Notes: generated by a model not told the origin, from the letters alone. Shown: positions 22,741-34,667, numbered from the stretch's first letter. The stretch is DNA of 64,000 nt from Raffaelea ambrosiae (GCA_002778195.1 PCDI01000001.1:4489869-4553868); one strand, 5' to 3'. Program-made: numbers and translations.

Positions 22741-23591
22741 GGCTTTTGTTATTGCTTTTTGGCTTTTCTAAAGAAACCTGACGGAGCCGGTGGGTGCGTA
22801 TGGGCGTGAGAAACACAAGAGTGCTGTGCGTGAGTAAGGCGACGGCAGAATGTTCGAGGCGCGTGCGGACTTGCTTCCGTGGGCCAGCTGGGGTCAGAAG
22901 AGGGACAAAGGTTGATTTTGCGTGTGTGCACGCACTGACGAGAGTTTGGGCAGCCGCGCGCACAGAGCAATGTCCGATAAGACGGGGCAGACGGGGCAGA
23001 GTAGACAGACGAGCAAAACAGGCAGGAGGGACCCTCCCCAAGCCCAGCAAAGCAGGGACCACCATTGCGGCCACTATTGCCGTGCTACCCAGCCATGGGG
23101 GGACTAGACGCCTTATTCAGCGAATCACGTGGTGGTGGGCGATTTCTATGAATCGATTCTGCTCGATTTCTGCGCGATTCCTCTTTGCTTTCTCGATTTG
23201 CGCCCCACGTGACCCGCCCAAGGGTCTGTGGCAACGAGGAAAAGCGGGCCACCGTTGTCTAGTACAGGGCTGCAGCCAATAGGCTGGCTCGCCTGCGAGT
23301 CTCTCCGTACCTTCTCGAAATTTTTCAGAGAGTGTGCAAGAGGGCAGCCGAAAAAAAAAGCTCCTCCATAAAAACTTGTTCGTCTGCTGTTTTCCCATTC
23401 CTCCATTCCCATCGTGATCTTTTTCATAAAACCTTCTCTCCTCCGTATACCCGCCGCCCATCACCTCCCCCCCCCGTCTTGGTGCTTGTCTCTCCTCCGC
23501 ATCTCCATCTCTCTCCCCTTCGAGCTGTCCTGAAGTGGTTTCCTCTTTTTTTTCTCTTCTTCTTTTTCTCGTCCCGCCAAAACCTTTCACA
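22741..23591. promoter_or_regulatory. divergent promoter region, RanBP gene / mitochondrial Hsp70
   Basis: An 851-bp region separates two divergently transcribed genes. It holds two CACGTG boxes (23126-23131, 23206-23211), a CCAAT box (23276-23280), a heat-shock-element-like core (23312-23319) and a long CT-rich tract (about 23396-23580) immediately before the Hsp70 ATG. Such CT tracts often mark strong fungal promoters. Confidence 0.5.
23312..23319. promoter_or_regulatory. heat-shock-element-like site TTCTCGAA
   Basis: TTC-nn-GAA followed by a degenerate third unit (TTT) lies 273 bases before the Hsp70 start codon. It fits the Hsf1 consensus only partly, but Hsf1 control of a mitochondrial Hsp70 gene would be expected. 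Confidence 0.35.
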
Positions 23592-24747
23592 ATGCTGGCC
23601 TCCCGCATTTCCAGAGCTGTAAGTCGACCCATACCCGGCCTGTGTGGTTTTTTTCTGTTTGTTTCTGCCCAACACCCTCGGCTATTCCTGTCTGCCTCCC
23701 ACACCTAGCATCCCGTGCTAACGTCTGCCCTCACAGATGCCTCGGGCATCCCCAGCAGCAGCCATGCGCTCTGCAGCCTTCATGCGCCCCGCCGCCTTCC
23801 GGCCGGCCTTTGCTCGCTTCGAGTCGACCTCGTCGGACGAGAAGGTCAAGGGTTCTGTGATCGGTATCGATCTGGGTAAGCTTGCGGACCCTTTCCTTGG
23901 AGCGCCCCTCCCTAGAAGCGGAAGCCTCGGATGAGGCTACGTCTGCAGAAGTGACTAGAACGCACGGCCACTAACACCTACCCTCTTCCCCCACGCACCA
24001 GGCACCACCAACTCGGCCGTGGCCATCATGGAGGGCAAGATCCCCAAGATCATCGAGAACTCCGAGGGTGCCCGGACAACGCCGTCTGTGGTCGCCTTCA
24101 CTGAGGACGGCGAGCGGTTAGTCGGCGTGGCTGCCAAGCGCCAGGCCGTGGTCAACCCGGAGAACACGCTGTTTGCCACGAAGCGTCTGATCGGCCGCAA
24201 ATTCAAGGACAACGAGGTGCAGCGCGACATCAAGGAGGTGCCCTACAAGATTGTGCAGCACACCAACGGCGACGCCTGGGTGTCGGCCCGCGACAAGACC
24301 TACTCGCCGTCGCAGATTGGCGGCTTCGTCCTGCAGAAGATGAAGGAGACGGCCGAGTCGTACCTGAGCAAGCCCGTCAAGAACGCCGTCGTCACCGTGC
24401 CCGCCTACTTCAACGACTCGCAGCGCCAGGCCACCAAGGACGCCGGCCAGATTGCCGGCCTCAACGTGCTGCGCGTGGTCAACGAGCCGACCGCCGCGGC
24501 CCTGGCCTACGGCCTGGAGAAGGAGGCCGACAGCGTGATTGCCGTGTACGATCTGGGCGGTGGCACCTTTGATATCTCGGTGCTGGAGATCCAGAACGGC
24601 GTGTTCGAGGTCAAGTCGACCAACGGCGACACCCATCTGGGCGGCGAGGACTTTGACATCACCCTGGTCCGCCACCTGGTCGAGCAGTTCAAGAAGGACT
24701 CGGGCATCGACCTGTCGGGCGACCGCATGGCCATCCAGCGCATCCGC

Positions 24748-24783
<36 letters not shown>

Positions 24784-24966
24784 TCGCACCAGACCGACAT
24801 CAACCTGCCCTTCATCACCGCCGACTCCAGCGGCCCCAAGCACATCAACACCAAGATGACCCGCGCCCAGCTCGAGAAGATGGTCGACCCGCTCATCAGC
24901 AAGACCGTCGAGCCCGTGCGCAAGGCCCTCAAGGACGCCAACCTGCAGGCCAAGGACATCCAGGAG

Positions 24967-25000
<34 letters not shown>

Positions 25001-25854
25001 AGGTCTCCGAGTCCGTCAAGAGCATCTTCGGCCGCGACCCCGCCAAGTCGGTCAACCCCGACGAGGCCGTCGCCATGGGTGCCGCCATCCAGGGCGCCGT
25101 GCTGTCCGGCGAGGTCAAGGACCTGCTGCTGCTGGACGTGACCCCGCTGTCGCTGGGCATTGAGACCCTGGGCGGCGTCTTCACGCCCCTGATCAACCGC
25201 AACACCACCATCCCCACCAAGAAGTCGCAGGTGTTCTCGACCGCCGCCGACTTCCAGACCGCCGTGGAGATCAAGGTCTACCAGGGCGAGCGCCAGCTGG
25301 TCAAGGACAACAAGCTCCTGGGCAACTTCCAGCTGGTCGGCATCCCGCCGGCCCACCGCGGCGTGCCGCAGATCGAGGTCACGTTCGACATTGACGCCGA
25401 CTCCATTGTGCACGTGCACGCCAAGGACAAGTCGACCAACAAGGACCAGTCGATCACCATTGCGTCGGGCTCGGGTCTGTCGGACTCGGAGATCCAGCGC
25501 ATGGTGGACGAGTCGGAGAAGTTTGCCGAGCAGGACAAGGAGCGCAGGGACGCCATTGAGGCTGCCAACCGCGCCGACAGCGTCCTGGCCGAGACCGAGA
25601 AGGCCATGTCCGACCACGCCGACAAGCTGGACAAGACCGAGGCCGAGCAGGTGCGCGAGAAGATCACCGAGCTGCGCGAGTTCATCTCCAAGAGCCAGGC
25701 CGGCGAGGGCACGGCCACCGCGGAAGAAATCAAGGCCAAGGTCGACGAGCTGCAGAACGCCAGCCTGAACCTGCTCGACAAGGTCCACCGTACCGACGGC
25801 AACAGCAGCGAGAGCCAGCCAGAGGGCGAGAAGAAGGACGAGACCAAGCCGTGA
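23592..25854 (+). CDS. SSC1: mitochondrial Hsp70 chaperone (Ssc1-type)
   Basis: Three exons, 23592-23618, 23737-23875 and 24002-25854, encode 672 residues. Introns are 118 nt (gtaagt ... CTAAC ... cacag) and 126 nt (gtaagc ... CTAAC ... ccag); the second falls inside the first phosphate-binding motif, giving GIDLG-TTNSAVAI. Exons 1-2 supply an Arg/Ala-rich mitochondrial presequence up to FARFESTSS. Hsp70 signatures are intact: IDLGTTNS, VYDLGGGTFDIS near residue 238 and VILVGGMTRMPKV near 380, then the substrate-binding half (DVTPLSLGIETLGG) and a helical lid. The mitochondrial/DnaK-type sequence and the absence of an ER retention signal place it in the matrix, where it drives Tim44-linked import and folding. 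Length is close to yeast Ssc1 (654). Codon bias is extreme, as expected for high expression. Confidence 0.97.
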
Positions 25855-27227
25855 GAGAGAAGAAATCTCGGAAAGAAATGAAGAGAATGAAAAGGGAGAA
25901 TGAAAAAAGAATACAACTTTGATTTTGTTTCTTGTGTACAAACAAAAAAAAACGAAGCGATCTTCATGTTTTTTTCTTTCTCTTCTTCTCCATTTATTTT
26001 TCCTTCTCTTTTTGTCTTCTTGGATCATCTCCTTCTTCCGTCTTTATTTTGCTGCCTTTTTTGCTCATTGTTTGTTTGTCCAGCGTTAGAAAGTGTGAAC
26101 GTTATATAGATCATGTCTGTCTATTGTTTCACTTCTCCTCTGCCTTGTATTTACCTGTTGTAACTCTACATCATCTTTTTTTTCCTACTCGTTCTCATCT
26201 TTTTCTTTTTTTTCTTTTTTCTTTTTTTTTGAGTTTACCAAGGGACCATGTCTGGAACAGCTTATCTCACAAAGGTTGAACATTCTTCCACACGCGGCAA
26301 AGAAACGGGAGGGCGATGGGACCATATATGGCGAGGACGAGACTCTTTATTTCTCTATATTTGTTATTTTCTGGCGTTCTGAGTATCAAAAAACGACATC
26401 TTGTGCTTTCCGGGGACGGGGAGAGATAGGAGGAACGTCTATGAAGGATGATGGGGGGGGAAAAAAAGAAGGAAAGGGGAGACGACGGTGGGAGGACGAG
26501 ATATTTCTGTTCACACTCCCCGAGAGCGTTTGAAACAGCAAAGAAAAGATCCATCTCGGGAAAGGCGAAAGAAGAGGGCAGGAGGGCGTGGCCGCTTGAA
26601 GACCATCTCCTCTCAACGCTTTTTTTTCTTTCATTCCTCTTTGGACACTCGTCTCTTTCATCAACGAAACAAAAACCAACAAAAAAACAGATAACCCGCT
26701 GTTGTCAACCGACAACAGTCACTCTAGATATAATAGACATATCCCCGCTCAAACATCTGTTCTCCTGTGTATCCGTGATTGAATTTGAATTTAGGCATTT
26801 TTTTCACCAATTCCGAAAATCAAAGTAACTAAATAACAATGAAATACCAAAACACAGTATTTATTTTATTTTTTCAATAGAAAAAATTGGCCGTCAAAAC
26901 ACCAATCAAAACACTCGTAATATTAATTCACACCTTTCGAAAGGTAAATCTTCCCTGTGGTTTCAGTTATGATCCATGTCGAACAGGAGCGTTACAATTG
27001 GAAAATGGGTTTCCAGCATTTTTCTTTGGGCGTGGAACTGGATACAATTTCGACACAAACCATAGACGTTTTCAGCAAATAGGATAGCCTCGCTTTCAAG
27101 ATCATTGCTTTTATCTAGACTGTCTATGGACTGTCTAGAATGATTTACCCTTTGTATTCTCCTCTTCTCTAACAACGCCTTTTCCTTTTCCGTGTTCCAT
27201 CTTCTGGCTTACTTCTGACGCCCCTGT
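25855..27227. other. intergenic region between Hsp70 and SRP68
   Basis: T-rich and A-rich sequence forms the Hsp70 3' UTR (to about 26.3 kb) and the SRP68 3' side. The stretch 26.8-27.1 kb is notably AT-rich. ORFs are of low complexity and not supported. Confidence 0.6.
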
Positions 27228-29385
27228 TCAACGACCAAACCCGAACCAGCCACGCTTCTGCGGCTGTGCTGGCTCGGCCTTGCCGCCGCCGGCGGACGCC
27301 GTCTTGCCGCCCGCAGCGGTGGCCCGCGCCCCGCCCGCCTTGCTCGGGTAGTCAATGTAGTTCCAGGCAATGTCCAGGAAGATGGGCTTGACCGGCACGG
27401 CCTCGACCCGCGGTGGGTAGGCCACAATGTTGTCGAGGTCGACGGCGCCGCTGCGGGGGTACACGCCCAGGTTCTGGGACAGAGTCGTTGTCGGAGCCGC
27501 AGCAGCCGTAGCCTTGGACGACTGCATCTTTTCAATGTCGACCAGGGCCCGGAACCGCTGGAGCTCGCTCTGCAAGAGGTCCAGCAGGAACTGGGCGTCG
27601 GCCGACGAGACGCGGATGGTCACGAGAGGGGAGTCTTGTGAAGAGCCAGACGAAGAAGCGTCCACCTTCCTCAGCGGCGGCGCGGCCGCGGTGGCCTGGT
27701 CGAGACCGTGCTTGACGAGCGCCAGAGCATGGGCGGTGTTGCCGGCGACGTTGTGCGAACGGGCAATCGCGAGGGATCTGGGTTGTTAGCAGGGGAACAA
27801 GCAAAGTGACAAGAGTGAGGATCGAAACGCACTTTAGCGCTACAAAGTACTGCACCGTCGCGTCCAGCTGCTCCGACAGGCCCTCGTCGGCAGCCACACC
27901 GGGCAGCTCCTTGACCGACTCCAGACTCTGCAGCGTGCCGTCGTACAGGACAATCTTTTCCTTGAGGCGGGCGATGAACCGGCCTGGCGCTTCTGGCTTG
28001 GCGGGTACCGGAGCAGCAGAAGCTTGTCCCGCCTGTTTCTTCCCTCGTCCTCTTCCTCTTCCCTTGAGCGCCACCTCCGCCTGCTGCACAGTCGCGCCGT
28101 CGTGCGCCCCCGTCAGCACCCGGTTCCGGCCGATGCGGTAGCTGATCATCTCGTAGTTGGCGGCTGTGCGGGCCATGTACAAGACCTGCACGCTCGGATC
28201 GCTCTGGGGCAGGCCCTCGGCGCGGAGGTCGTCAATGGCGGCCTTGGTGGCGTCGACGGCGTCCTGGCTGACCTCGAGGACCTCGTCGTACGCGGCGGCC
28301 TGGTCGCGGGATGAGGAAGAAGAGGCGGCGGCGGCGGCGGCGGCGGCGGCGTGGCCCCCCCCGATCGCCAGCAGCTTCGATGCCAACCGCGCCTGGGCCC
28401 GGTCCAGCGCGGCCCATGCCGAGGCAATCGAGGCGTCCTCGATGCGCACTTCGCGGCCGCGCCAGACCAGCGTGCGCGTCGAGGCCACGGCTGCTGCTGC
28501 TGCTGTTGCCGGGGCCGACGCGTCGGGCTGCAGCACCGCGGCGTCGATGTGGTTGATCTGGTCGACCAGCGAGGCCGTATCGGCTGCGGCGGCGGCGGCG
28601 TCCGAAGAGCCCGTCACCCGCGCGGCACTGGCGTCCCTGGTCAGCGCCTCGCGGGCGATGATCGGGATCGGCTTGGACCGGGGCATCTTGAGCTGGTAGG
28701 CGGCATAGCGCAGGGGCGGCTCGACGGCTTCGGTGACGAGTTGGCGGAAAACGTCGGCCTTGCTGTTGGCGATTGACGACGATGATGACGACGCCGTCGA
28801 TGCCAGGGCACTGTAGATGGCCCAGACAGCGGCGTAGTTGGCCACGCAGGGCAGCCAGTTCTGCTTCTCAAAGAAGGCGCCGCCGCGCAGGAGGGCGGCA
28901 TAGGCGCGGGCCTCGAGCCGGTCGACCGGGGTGGCGCTGGCGGCTTCCTGGAGGACCGCGGACAGGGCCTCGGCAGACTGGGCCGCCTTGTTGAGCCGCG
29001 AGGCAATGTGGGAGCGGGTGCGGCCGGTGATGGGCTTGCCGTCGGTGCGGGCAGAGGCCTTCATGGCCATGGCGTGGGCGAAGGCGCGCTCGGCCGTGAG
29101 GAGCTGTAGGCGGACGAACCTGTGGAACATGGCGTTAGAGTAGAGGTCAGCAGGCCAAGGAGCGAGAACAAGCCGTGTGCGGCCCACTCACGTGGCGTCG
29201 GCCTCGACGAGCTCCGACGTGATGCGACTCGTCTTGGGGTTGAACTTTGCGCGATGCTTCGTGGCCACCTTGAGCTTCTTGCGGCAGTTGTGCAGGCGGC
29301 TGGCCAGCTGCGTCTGGTAGACGGCATAGTCGCCGTACATGAGCGACCGCTCGCGGATACCGACGAGCGTGGTGGTGATGTCCAT
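27228..29385 (-). CDS. SRP68: signal recognition particle subunit SRP68
   Basis: Exons in transcript order 29385-29192, 29119-27833 and 27777-27228 encode 676 residues. Introns of 72 nt (gtgagt donor) and 55 nt (gtgcgt donor, CTAAC box) join DAT-FVRLQLL and ALK-SLAIARSH in frame. The N-terminal RNA-binding part is typical of SRP68: RSLMYGDYAVYQTQLASRL and RLHNCRKKLKVATKH, followed by TAERAFAHAM. Helical TPR-like segments follow, with Ala-rich low-complexity insertions, and the C-terminal part (VPVKPIFLDIAWNYIDYPS) is the region that pairs with SRP72. SRP68 binds 7S RNA in the S domain of the particle that targets ribosomes to the ER. The protein ends in a basic WFGFGR tail. Without splicing, the middle exon runs into intron sequence and a false C-terminus. 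Confidence 0.93.
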
Positions 29386-30395
29386 CGTGGGGTGCGGTGC
29401 CGTCTCTTGGCTGCCGAATTCTTTTTGGTGGTATTTCCTGCTTTCTTTTCTGTTTGTCGATTCGCGTCCCGTGCGAGTCTCTGGCCGTCGTTGAGCAATT
29501 CAAGCAGAAGACGGATTGTGCATCCACTCTCTGTTCTCTGGCAATGCTCTGTGGCCGTCTGTGTGGGCGTCGTGGTGTCGGTCCGTCGTGTGGCCAGTTG
29601 GCGATACCTCAATCCAGCATCGTCGTTGTCTACACAAACTACTCCAATGTGGGGTTCTTCCTAATAGGGCAGCGTTTTTCGCAGCGGGCTGTTGCTGCTG
29701 CTCCTCTCTGCCCCGCCATAGCAGAATTTGCTTTAGCGGTTTGTGCGCCAACGGGAACGCCACTGCTGCCAATTGCAGCCGCGGCCACGACCTAGGCAGC
29801 CGGATCATTTTTCACCCGCCCCGGCGCGAAAGCTCCCTATCGGCCTTTGGAGCCCCAACAAGAGTAGTGGAAGGAATCAGCCCATCTTTTGGTTTGCTTG
29901 CGGGCCAAACATAGCATGGGCCAAAAGAAAAAAAAAATAGAAGGCCACAACCGCAGCCCAAGAAGCAGACCCCGTGAAGCCACCACCACCACAACCTGTA
30001 CATACCTCGACAAAGGGGCAATTAGGAAGCTGTACTTCTTGGTGTTTCCTGCTCTGCTTCTCGCTCTGGCTGGCCGCACCATAGAATTGACCTCTGCCGT
30101 TTCTCCGAGCTTCTCAGAAGTCTTCGGCCCAAGCACACCGCGTGCATCCCGAAACGCCCGCTATCACCAACCCACCACGCTGCTCTTTCTTGATGGCCTC
30201 CGTTTTTTGACCAGAGACACGTACCAGTCTCCGGATCGGCCCATGAGCGAGAAGAGCCACCCAATACGTTTCAACATGCGTCCATAGCTGGACCACGCAC
30301 TGAACTGAAACCCTTCACTCTGGACGTCTGGCTCAGCTCAACCTCGTTTTTTTGAGCCTCCTCTGCTGTGGAGTGTCTCTTCCAGAACCGGCCCG
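29386..30395. promoter_or_regulatory. divergent promoter region, SRP68 / PPR gene
   Basis: About 1 kb lies between the two divergent start codons. No strong TATA box or conserved element stands out. Short ORFs on both strands lack domain character. Confidence 0.45.
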
Positions 30396-33300
30396 ATGCT
30401 GGAGCGAACGGCCGCTGCCGGCCTGGAGCCATCTCGCCTCCAGCGGCTGTTTAGCCGGACTTTCAGCACCAGCAACGAAAAGCCTGCCAACGAGACCGCC
30501 GCTGCCGACAAGACCTCCAGTGACCAGGCACGACCTCTTGCCAGACCGCTGCCCGCTCCTCTGCAGGCGACCTTCTTCCGCCATGGCGCCAATGACCTCA
30601 GCCTCGCACCTGGTTGCCGAGCCACACGCAGCAGTGCGAGCAGCCTCTCCGCCGAGTCGACCCTCCGCGAATACCTCGACATGTTCACGCCCAACCCGGC
30701 CAAGCAAGAGCCGCTGAGCGCGTCCACGTTGCTGCTCGACTTCCTGTACCCCAAGAACACCGTGACGTTCATGCGGAAGCTGTCTTCTGCTGGAGGATGG
30801 ATGCCGCCGACAGCCTTTTCGGCAAGCAGTCGGTATGGGCCGCCTTTGGTGCTGAGGGGCCGCGAGGAACGCCGCACCGTCGCCCAAATAAGCGGCCGAG
30901 CGGCCACGGCGGAGCTGGAGCAGCTTCTGCAGGAACACGACTCCAGTGCAGACGACGCCAAAGCCTGCGACCGGGCATGGGAGCTATACAACCTAGTGCG
31001 GCCCAAAGACCGGAGTCCCGAGATGAAGCGCCAGGTGCTTTCGCTCTTTGCTCGGTCCCGGCGCCAGACAGACTCGCACCGCGTGGCCCATGTCTTTTCC
31101 GAACTGGAACCCGCCGAGTGCGACGGTATTGCTGTCTCGTCGACCATCAAGGCCCTCCTGGGGCTCCACAAGAAAGCCGATGCCTTGTCTGTGTTTTCGA
31201 GGGGCCTGCCGCCAGCAGGCACAGGGGCCGTGGAAGAATCGGACACATTGGCAGATGCTCAGGTGTCGGAACCGCCATCTGAAGCAGCGGGAGCCGAAGC
31301 TGCACAAGAACCATCAGCGACGGCCGAAGCAGCAATCGAGGCAGGCGAGGCAGGCGAGGCAGGCGAGGCGGGCAAGGAAGTGGAAGCAGAAAAATCACGG
31401 GCCGACACCACGTCCAACACCACGTCCGACACCACGTCCGACACGGCATCCGACGCCGGCCTCGGCTGGCTGGTTGCCTACGCCTTCCAAACATCGGCCT
31501 GGGACTTGCTGGCCGACGTCTGGACCATCTACCAGAGAAAGACCGGCCGAAAGGACGTCGACCCCGCCCACCTGGAGGCCGTGCTCAACCTGCCCAACTT
31601 CAAGGACCGCCTGAAGACCATGGCCGACCTGGTGGACACGAAGGAGGAGGAAGCAGAAGAAGCACAAGACGCAGGCAAGCCGGCGAATCCATGGGAGGCC
31701 CTGGAAGCTGCAGGAAACGCGCACAAGAACAGCGGGGCCGGAGCTCCACCGTCGGCGCCCGTGCCCGAACCGGCGCCAGCACGGGCCGCGCCGCCCCTGG
31801 ATCCCACCCAGGCCGAGGCTCTGCGCGACGTGTACCGCATTCTTCTGCGGGCGGCCCTGCACCGCCTCGACCCCGCCCAGTCGTATGCCCTCGTGCAGCG
31901 CTTCCGGAGCGCGCGCGTGTACGAGGACTTTATCCACGTGGCCATCAATGCCCGGCAGAAGGGGCTGGCCGCGCGGGCCTACCGCGAGTACCGCACGCTG
32001 CCGGGCTTCCGGCCCGGGTACGCGACGCTGCACGCCATGGTGCGCGACGTCTTCTACCCGGACGACGCGCGCGGCATGGAGGACGTGCTCAAGGACTGGT
32101 ACAGCGTGCGGACCCAGGGCAGCAGCACGGTCCGGGACGTCAAGTCCGGCCGCCTGAACCACTGGGCCTTCCAGAAGTACCTGGCGTTCTACGCGGCGCG
32201 CGGCGACGTCACGTCCGTGTACCGCCTGTGGAACGAGTTCACCGAGACGTACCCGTCGGTGCTGACCAAGAACAACGAGGACACGTTTGCGCACCTGCTC
32301 AAGGTGCACGCCGTGCGCGGCGACCTGGCCGAGGTCGAGCGCGTGTTTGCCGAGATCCGAGACGTCTACCACCAGGAGCCCAACACCATCTGCTGGAACA
32401 TCCGCCTGCACTGCCACGTCCAGCGCCGCCACTACCGCGAGGCCGTGCAAGTCTTTGACGACCTGTGCGCCGCCGTCCAGCCCGACAACTACAGCTTCGG
32501 CACCATTATGATCCTCGCCGGCACGCGCGGCGACCTGACCATGGTGCTGGACCTGTACCGCCTGGCCTGCGACCAGCTGGGGCTGCAGCCGGATGTGGCC
32601 ATGCTGGATGCCGTCGTCGAGGCCCTGTGCCAGAACGACCGCTTCGACGAGGCCGAGAAGCTGTGCGAGCGGACCACGCGCGAGGGGACCGTCGCAGCCG
32701 GCCACAGCCACAGCCAGGACCCGGGCCAGGGCCCCGACCACGACGACCCCAACCAGAGCAAAACCAATGACGCTGCGGCTGCTGCTGGTAGCGGCGGCGG
32801 CGGCTCCCGCAATCGACGCCGCTCCTCCAAGAAGAAGCCGCCCGTGCCGTCGCAGTACGCCCCCATGTGGAACACCCTCCTGACGCACCACGCCTACCGC
32901 CACGACCTGGTCACCATCAACCGCCTGCTGCAGACCATGACCGCCCTCGACGTGGCCTACGACGACAGCACGTACCAGGCGCTGCTCTTCGCCCTGGCCC
33001 AGTGCCGCCAGTCGCGCCGCGCCGCCGAGCTGCTGCGCGCCGCCCAGGAAGACGGCTTCTTCCGCCCCAAGGCCCACCACTACACCATGCTCATGCTGGC
33101 GTATCTGCGCAGCCGGCAGCCCAACCGCGCCCTGCAGGTCAACCGCCTGATGCGCCGCATGGGGTTCCAGCAGTCCAGCCAGCAGATCCAGCTGGTCATC
33201 AAGGCCTTCAGCCAGTGGCAGGAGTTCCACGAACGCGCCAACACTGTCGGTGCGGCGGACCCAGGCGGCGTGGATGGCCACGAGGGCCAAGCATCCGCGG

Positions 33301-34667
33301 AGCGCGCCTCCGCCGTCCGCCGGGAGCTGTTTGCCAAGGCCCTGCGCGAGTTCCAGCGGTCGCTCGAGATTCCGCGCGGCAGCAGCGAGGCCGGCATCGG
33401 CGCGGGGAGCAACTACCGCGGCCGCGGCAGCAGCGGCAGCAGCAGCAACGCGCCCGTCGACAGGGATGCGGCGAGGCTGCCGCTGGGCGACGTCCGCCGC
33501 TTTTCGTTTGTCGCGTTCATGCTGGTGCAGGCGCGCGACTTTGCCGGCGTCGAGGAGATCATGCAGCTGTATCGCACGCTGGCCGACGACTACAAGCCGG
33601 ACGGGACGGTGCCAGCGGAGGGCGACACCCAGCCGGTGCCGCTGCCGCTGAAGCTGTGCAACGCCATGATGCTGTCCGACTACTACGAGGGCCGCTTCGA
33701 GCGCGTCAAGGAGATGTGGCGGTATGTGCTGTCGCGGACCGTGGAGATCGGCCAGGCGGTGGCGCTGGAAGAGACCCGTCTGGAGGAGACCCTGGGCGTC
33801 AACAAGGCCGACCAGTCAAGCAAAACGGCTTCCCGAATGGCGTCCTCGCCCCCGCAAACAATCGTGCCCAAGCTCCGCTACGGCCTCAGCGACCCGCTCA
33901 AGACCATGCAGCGCATGCTCACGGCCGAGAACGATGCCGACGGCCTCGTCGCCATGATTGACGAGGTCCGCGCAGCCGGCTTCAGCCTCGACAGCAAGAA
34001 CTGGAACCACTACATCCAGAACCTAGCCCGCCTCGGCCGCATTGAAGACTCCTTCCGCGTGTGCGAGGAGCAGCTGATGGACCAGTGGAGCGGCTTTGCC
34101 GTCCTCCGGGCGCGGCGCCGGGGCGGTGTCGATTTGAGGCCGGCCTCGGGTGCCACCAATGCCAACGACAACGACACGTCCGCTTCCTCCTCGTCAGCCG
34201 ACTCTTCCGAATCTGCAGCCTCCTTTGCCTCTGCCCGTCTGACGCGGACCCAGCAGCTTCTCGAGAGCGCCACGAGGTACAACCGGCCCATGACGTACAC
34301 CTTCATGGTCATGGCCAAGGCGTACCTCGGCCTGGAGCAGATGGCACCGTGGTCTTCGACCGCCGAGCGACAGTTCAACGCGCTGGCCACACGGTACCCC
34401 AAGTCTGTGCATGCCGTGCGCACCATGGTGCGCACCAACTCGCGCATCGAGGGCCGCGTCTTTGGTGGTGATGACAGCCTCGGCGACATCGACCACGACT
34501 ACTTTGGCGGAGCGTTCACCGAGTCGCAGCCAGAGACAGCAACAAGCGGAAGCCCCACGAGTACCACAAACACCGCAAGTACGGCAAACACCGCAGGTAC
34601 TACAAGCGCCACCACCGCCGGGGGAGGCGACAGGCCGTCTGTCTATTGGCAGGCTGGTTCCCGCTGA
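30396..34667 (+). CDS. mitochondrial PPR protein, Cya5/Pet309-like COX1 translation factor
   Basis: A single open frame of 1423 residues starts at the ATG at 30396. The opening MLERTAAAGLEPSRLQRLFS and the following basic, serine-rich stretch look like a mitochondrial presequence and match my memory of the Neurospora Cya-5/yeast Pet309 family, which is required for expression of COX1 mRNA in mitochondria. Helical PPR-like repeats are visible, for example TICWNIRLHCHVQRRHYREAVQVF, ALLFALAQCRQSRRAAELLRA and HHYTMLMLAYLRSRQPNRALQV; their periodicity fits 35-residue repeats over about residues 570-980 and again near 1150-1350. Low-complexity linkers (EAGEAGEAGEA near 310; a Gly/Ser-rich run near 805) interrupt the repeats. 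The C-terminus is T/S-rich. Family assignment is by memory of motifs, so another mitochondrial PPR factor is possible. Confidence 0.8.
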   Translation: MLERTAAAGLEPSRLQRLFSRTFSTSNEKPANETAAADKTSSDQARPLARPLPAPLQATFFRHGANDLSLAPGCRATRSSASSLSAESTLREYLDMFTPNPAKQEPLSASTLLLDFLYPKNTVTFMRKLSSAGGWMPPTAFSASSRYGPPLVLRGREERRTVAQISGRAATAELEQLLQEHDSSADDAKACDRAWELYNLVRPKDRSPEMKRQVLSLFARSRRQTDSHRVAHVFSELEPAECDGIAVSSTIKALLGLHKKADALSVFSRGLPPAGTGAVEESDTLADAQVSEPPSEAAGAEAAQEPSATAEAAIEAGEAGEAGEAGKEVEAEKSRADTTSNTTSDTTSDTASDAGLGWLVAYAFQTSAWDLLADVWTIYQRKTGRKDVDPAHLEAVLNLPNFKDRLKTMADLVDTKEEEAEEAQDAGKPANPWEALEAAGNAHKNSGAGAPPSAPVPEPAPARAAPPLDPTQAEALRDVYRILLRAALHRLDPAQSYALVQRFRSARVYEDFIHVAINARQKGLAARAYREYRTLPGFRPGYATLHAMVRDVFYPDDARGMEDVLKDWYSVRTQGSSTVRDVKSGRLNHWAFQKYLAFYAARGDVTSVYRLWNEFTETYPSVLTKNNEDTFAHLLKVHAVRGDLAEVERVFAEIRDVYHQEPNTICWNIRLHCHVQRRHYREAVQVFDDLCAAVQPDNYSFGTIMILAGTRGDLTMVLDLYRLACDQLGLQPDVAMLDAVVEALCQNDRFDEAEKLCERTTREGTVAAGHSHSQDPGQGPDHDDPNQSKTNDAAAAAGSGGGGSRNRRRSSKKKPPVPSQYAPMWNTLLTHHAYRHDLVTINRLLQTMTALDVAYDDSTYQALLFALAQCRQSRRAAELLRAAQEDGFFRPKAHHYTMLMLAYLRSRQPNRALQVNRLMRRMGFQQSSQQIQLVIKAFSQWQEFHERANTVGAADPGGVDGHEGQASAERASAVRRELFAKALREFQRSLEIPRGSSEAGIGAGSNYRGRGSSGSSSNAPVDRDAARLPLGDVRRFSFVAFMLVQARDFAGVEEIMQLYRTLADDYKPDGTVPAEGDTQPVPLPLKLCNAMMLSDYYEGRFERVKEMWRYVLSRTVEIGQAVALEETRLEETLGVNKADQSSKTASRMASSPPQTIVPKLRYGLSDPLKTMQRMLTAENDADGLVAMIDEVRAAGFSLDSKNWNHYIQNLARLGRIEDSFRVCEEQLMDQWSGFAVLRARRRGGVDLRPASGATNANDNDTSASSSSADSSESAASFASARLTRTQQLLESATRYNRPMTYTFMVMAKAYLGLEQMAPWSSTAERQFNALATRYPKSVHAVRTMVRTNSRIEGRVFGGDDSLGDIDHDYFGGAFTESQPETATSGSPTSTTNTASTANTAGTTSATTAGGGDRPSVYWQAGSR

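Noticed and set aside
31395..33290. 631-codon ORF antisense to the PPR gene
   Set aside because: Hydrophobic Val/Gly/Leu/Ala-rich shadow typical of strong third-position C/G bias; the sense frame has clear PPR character.
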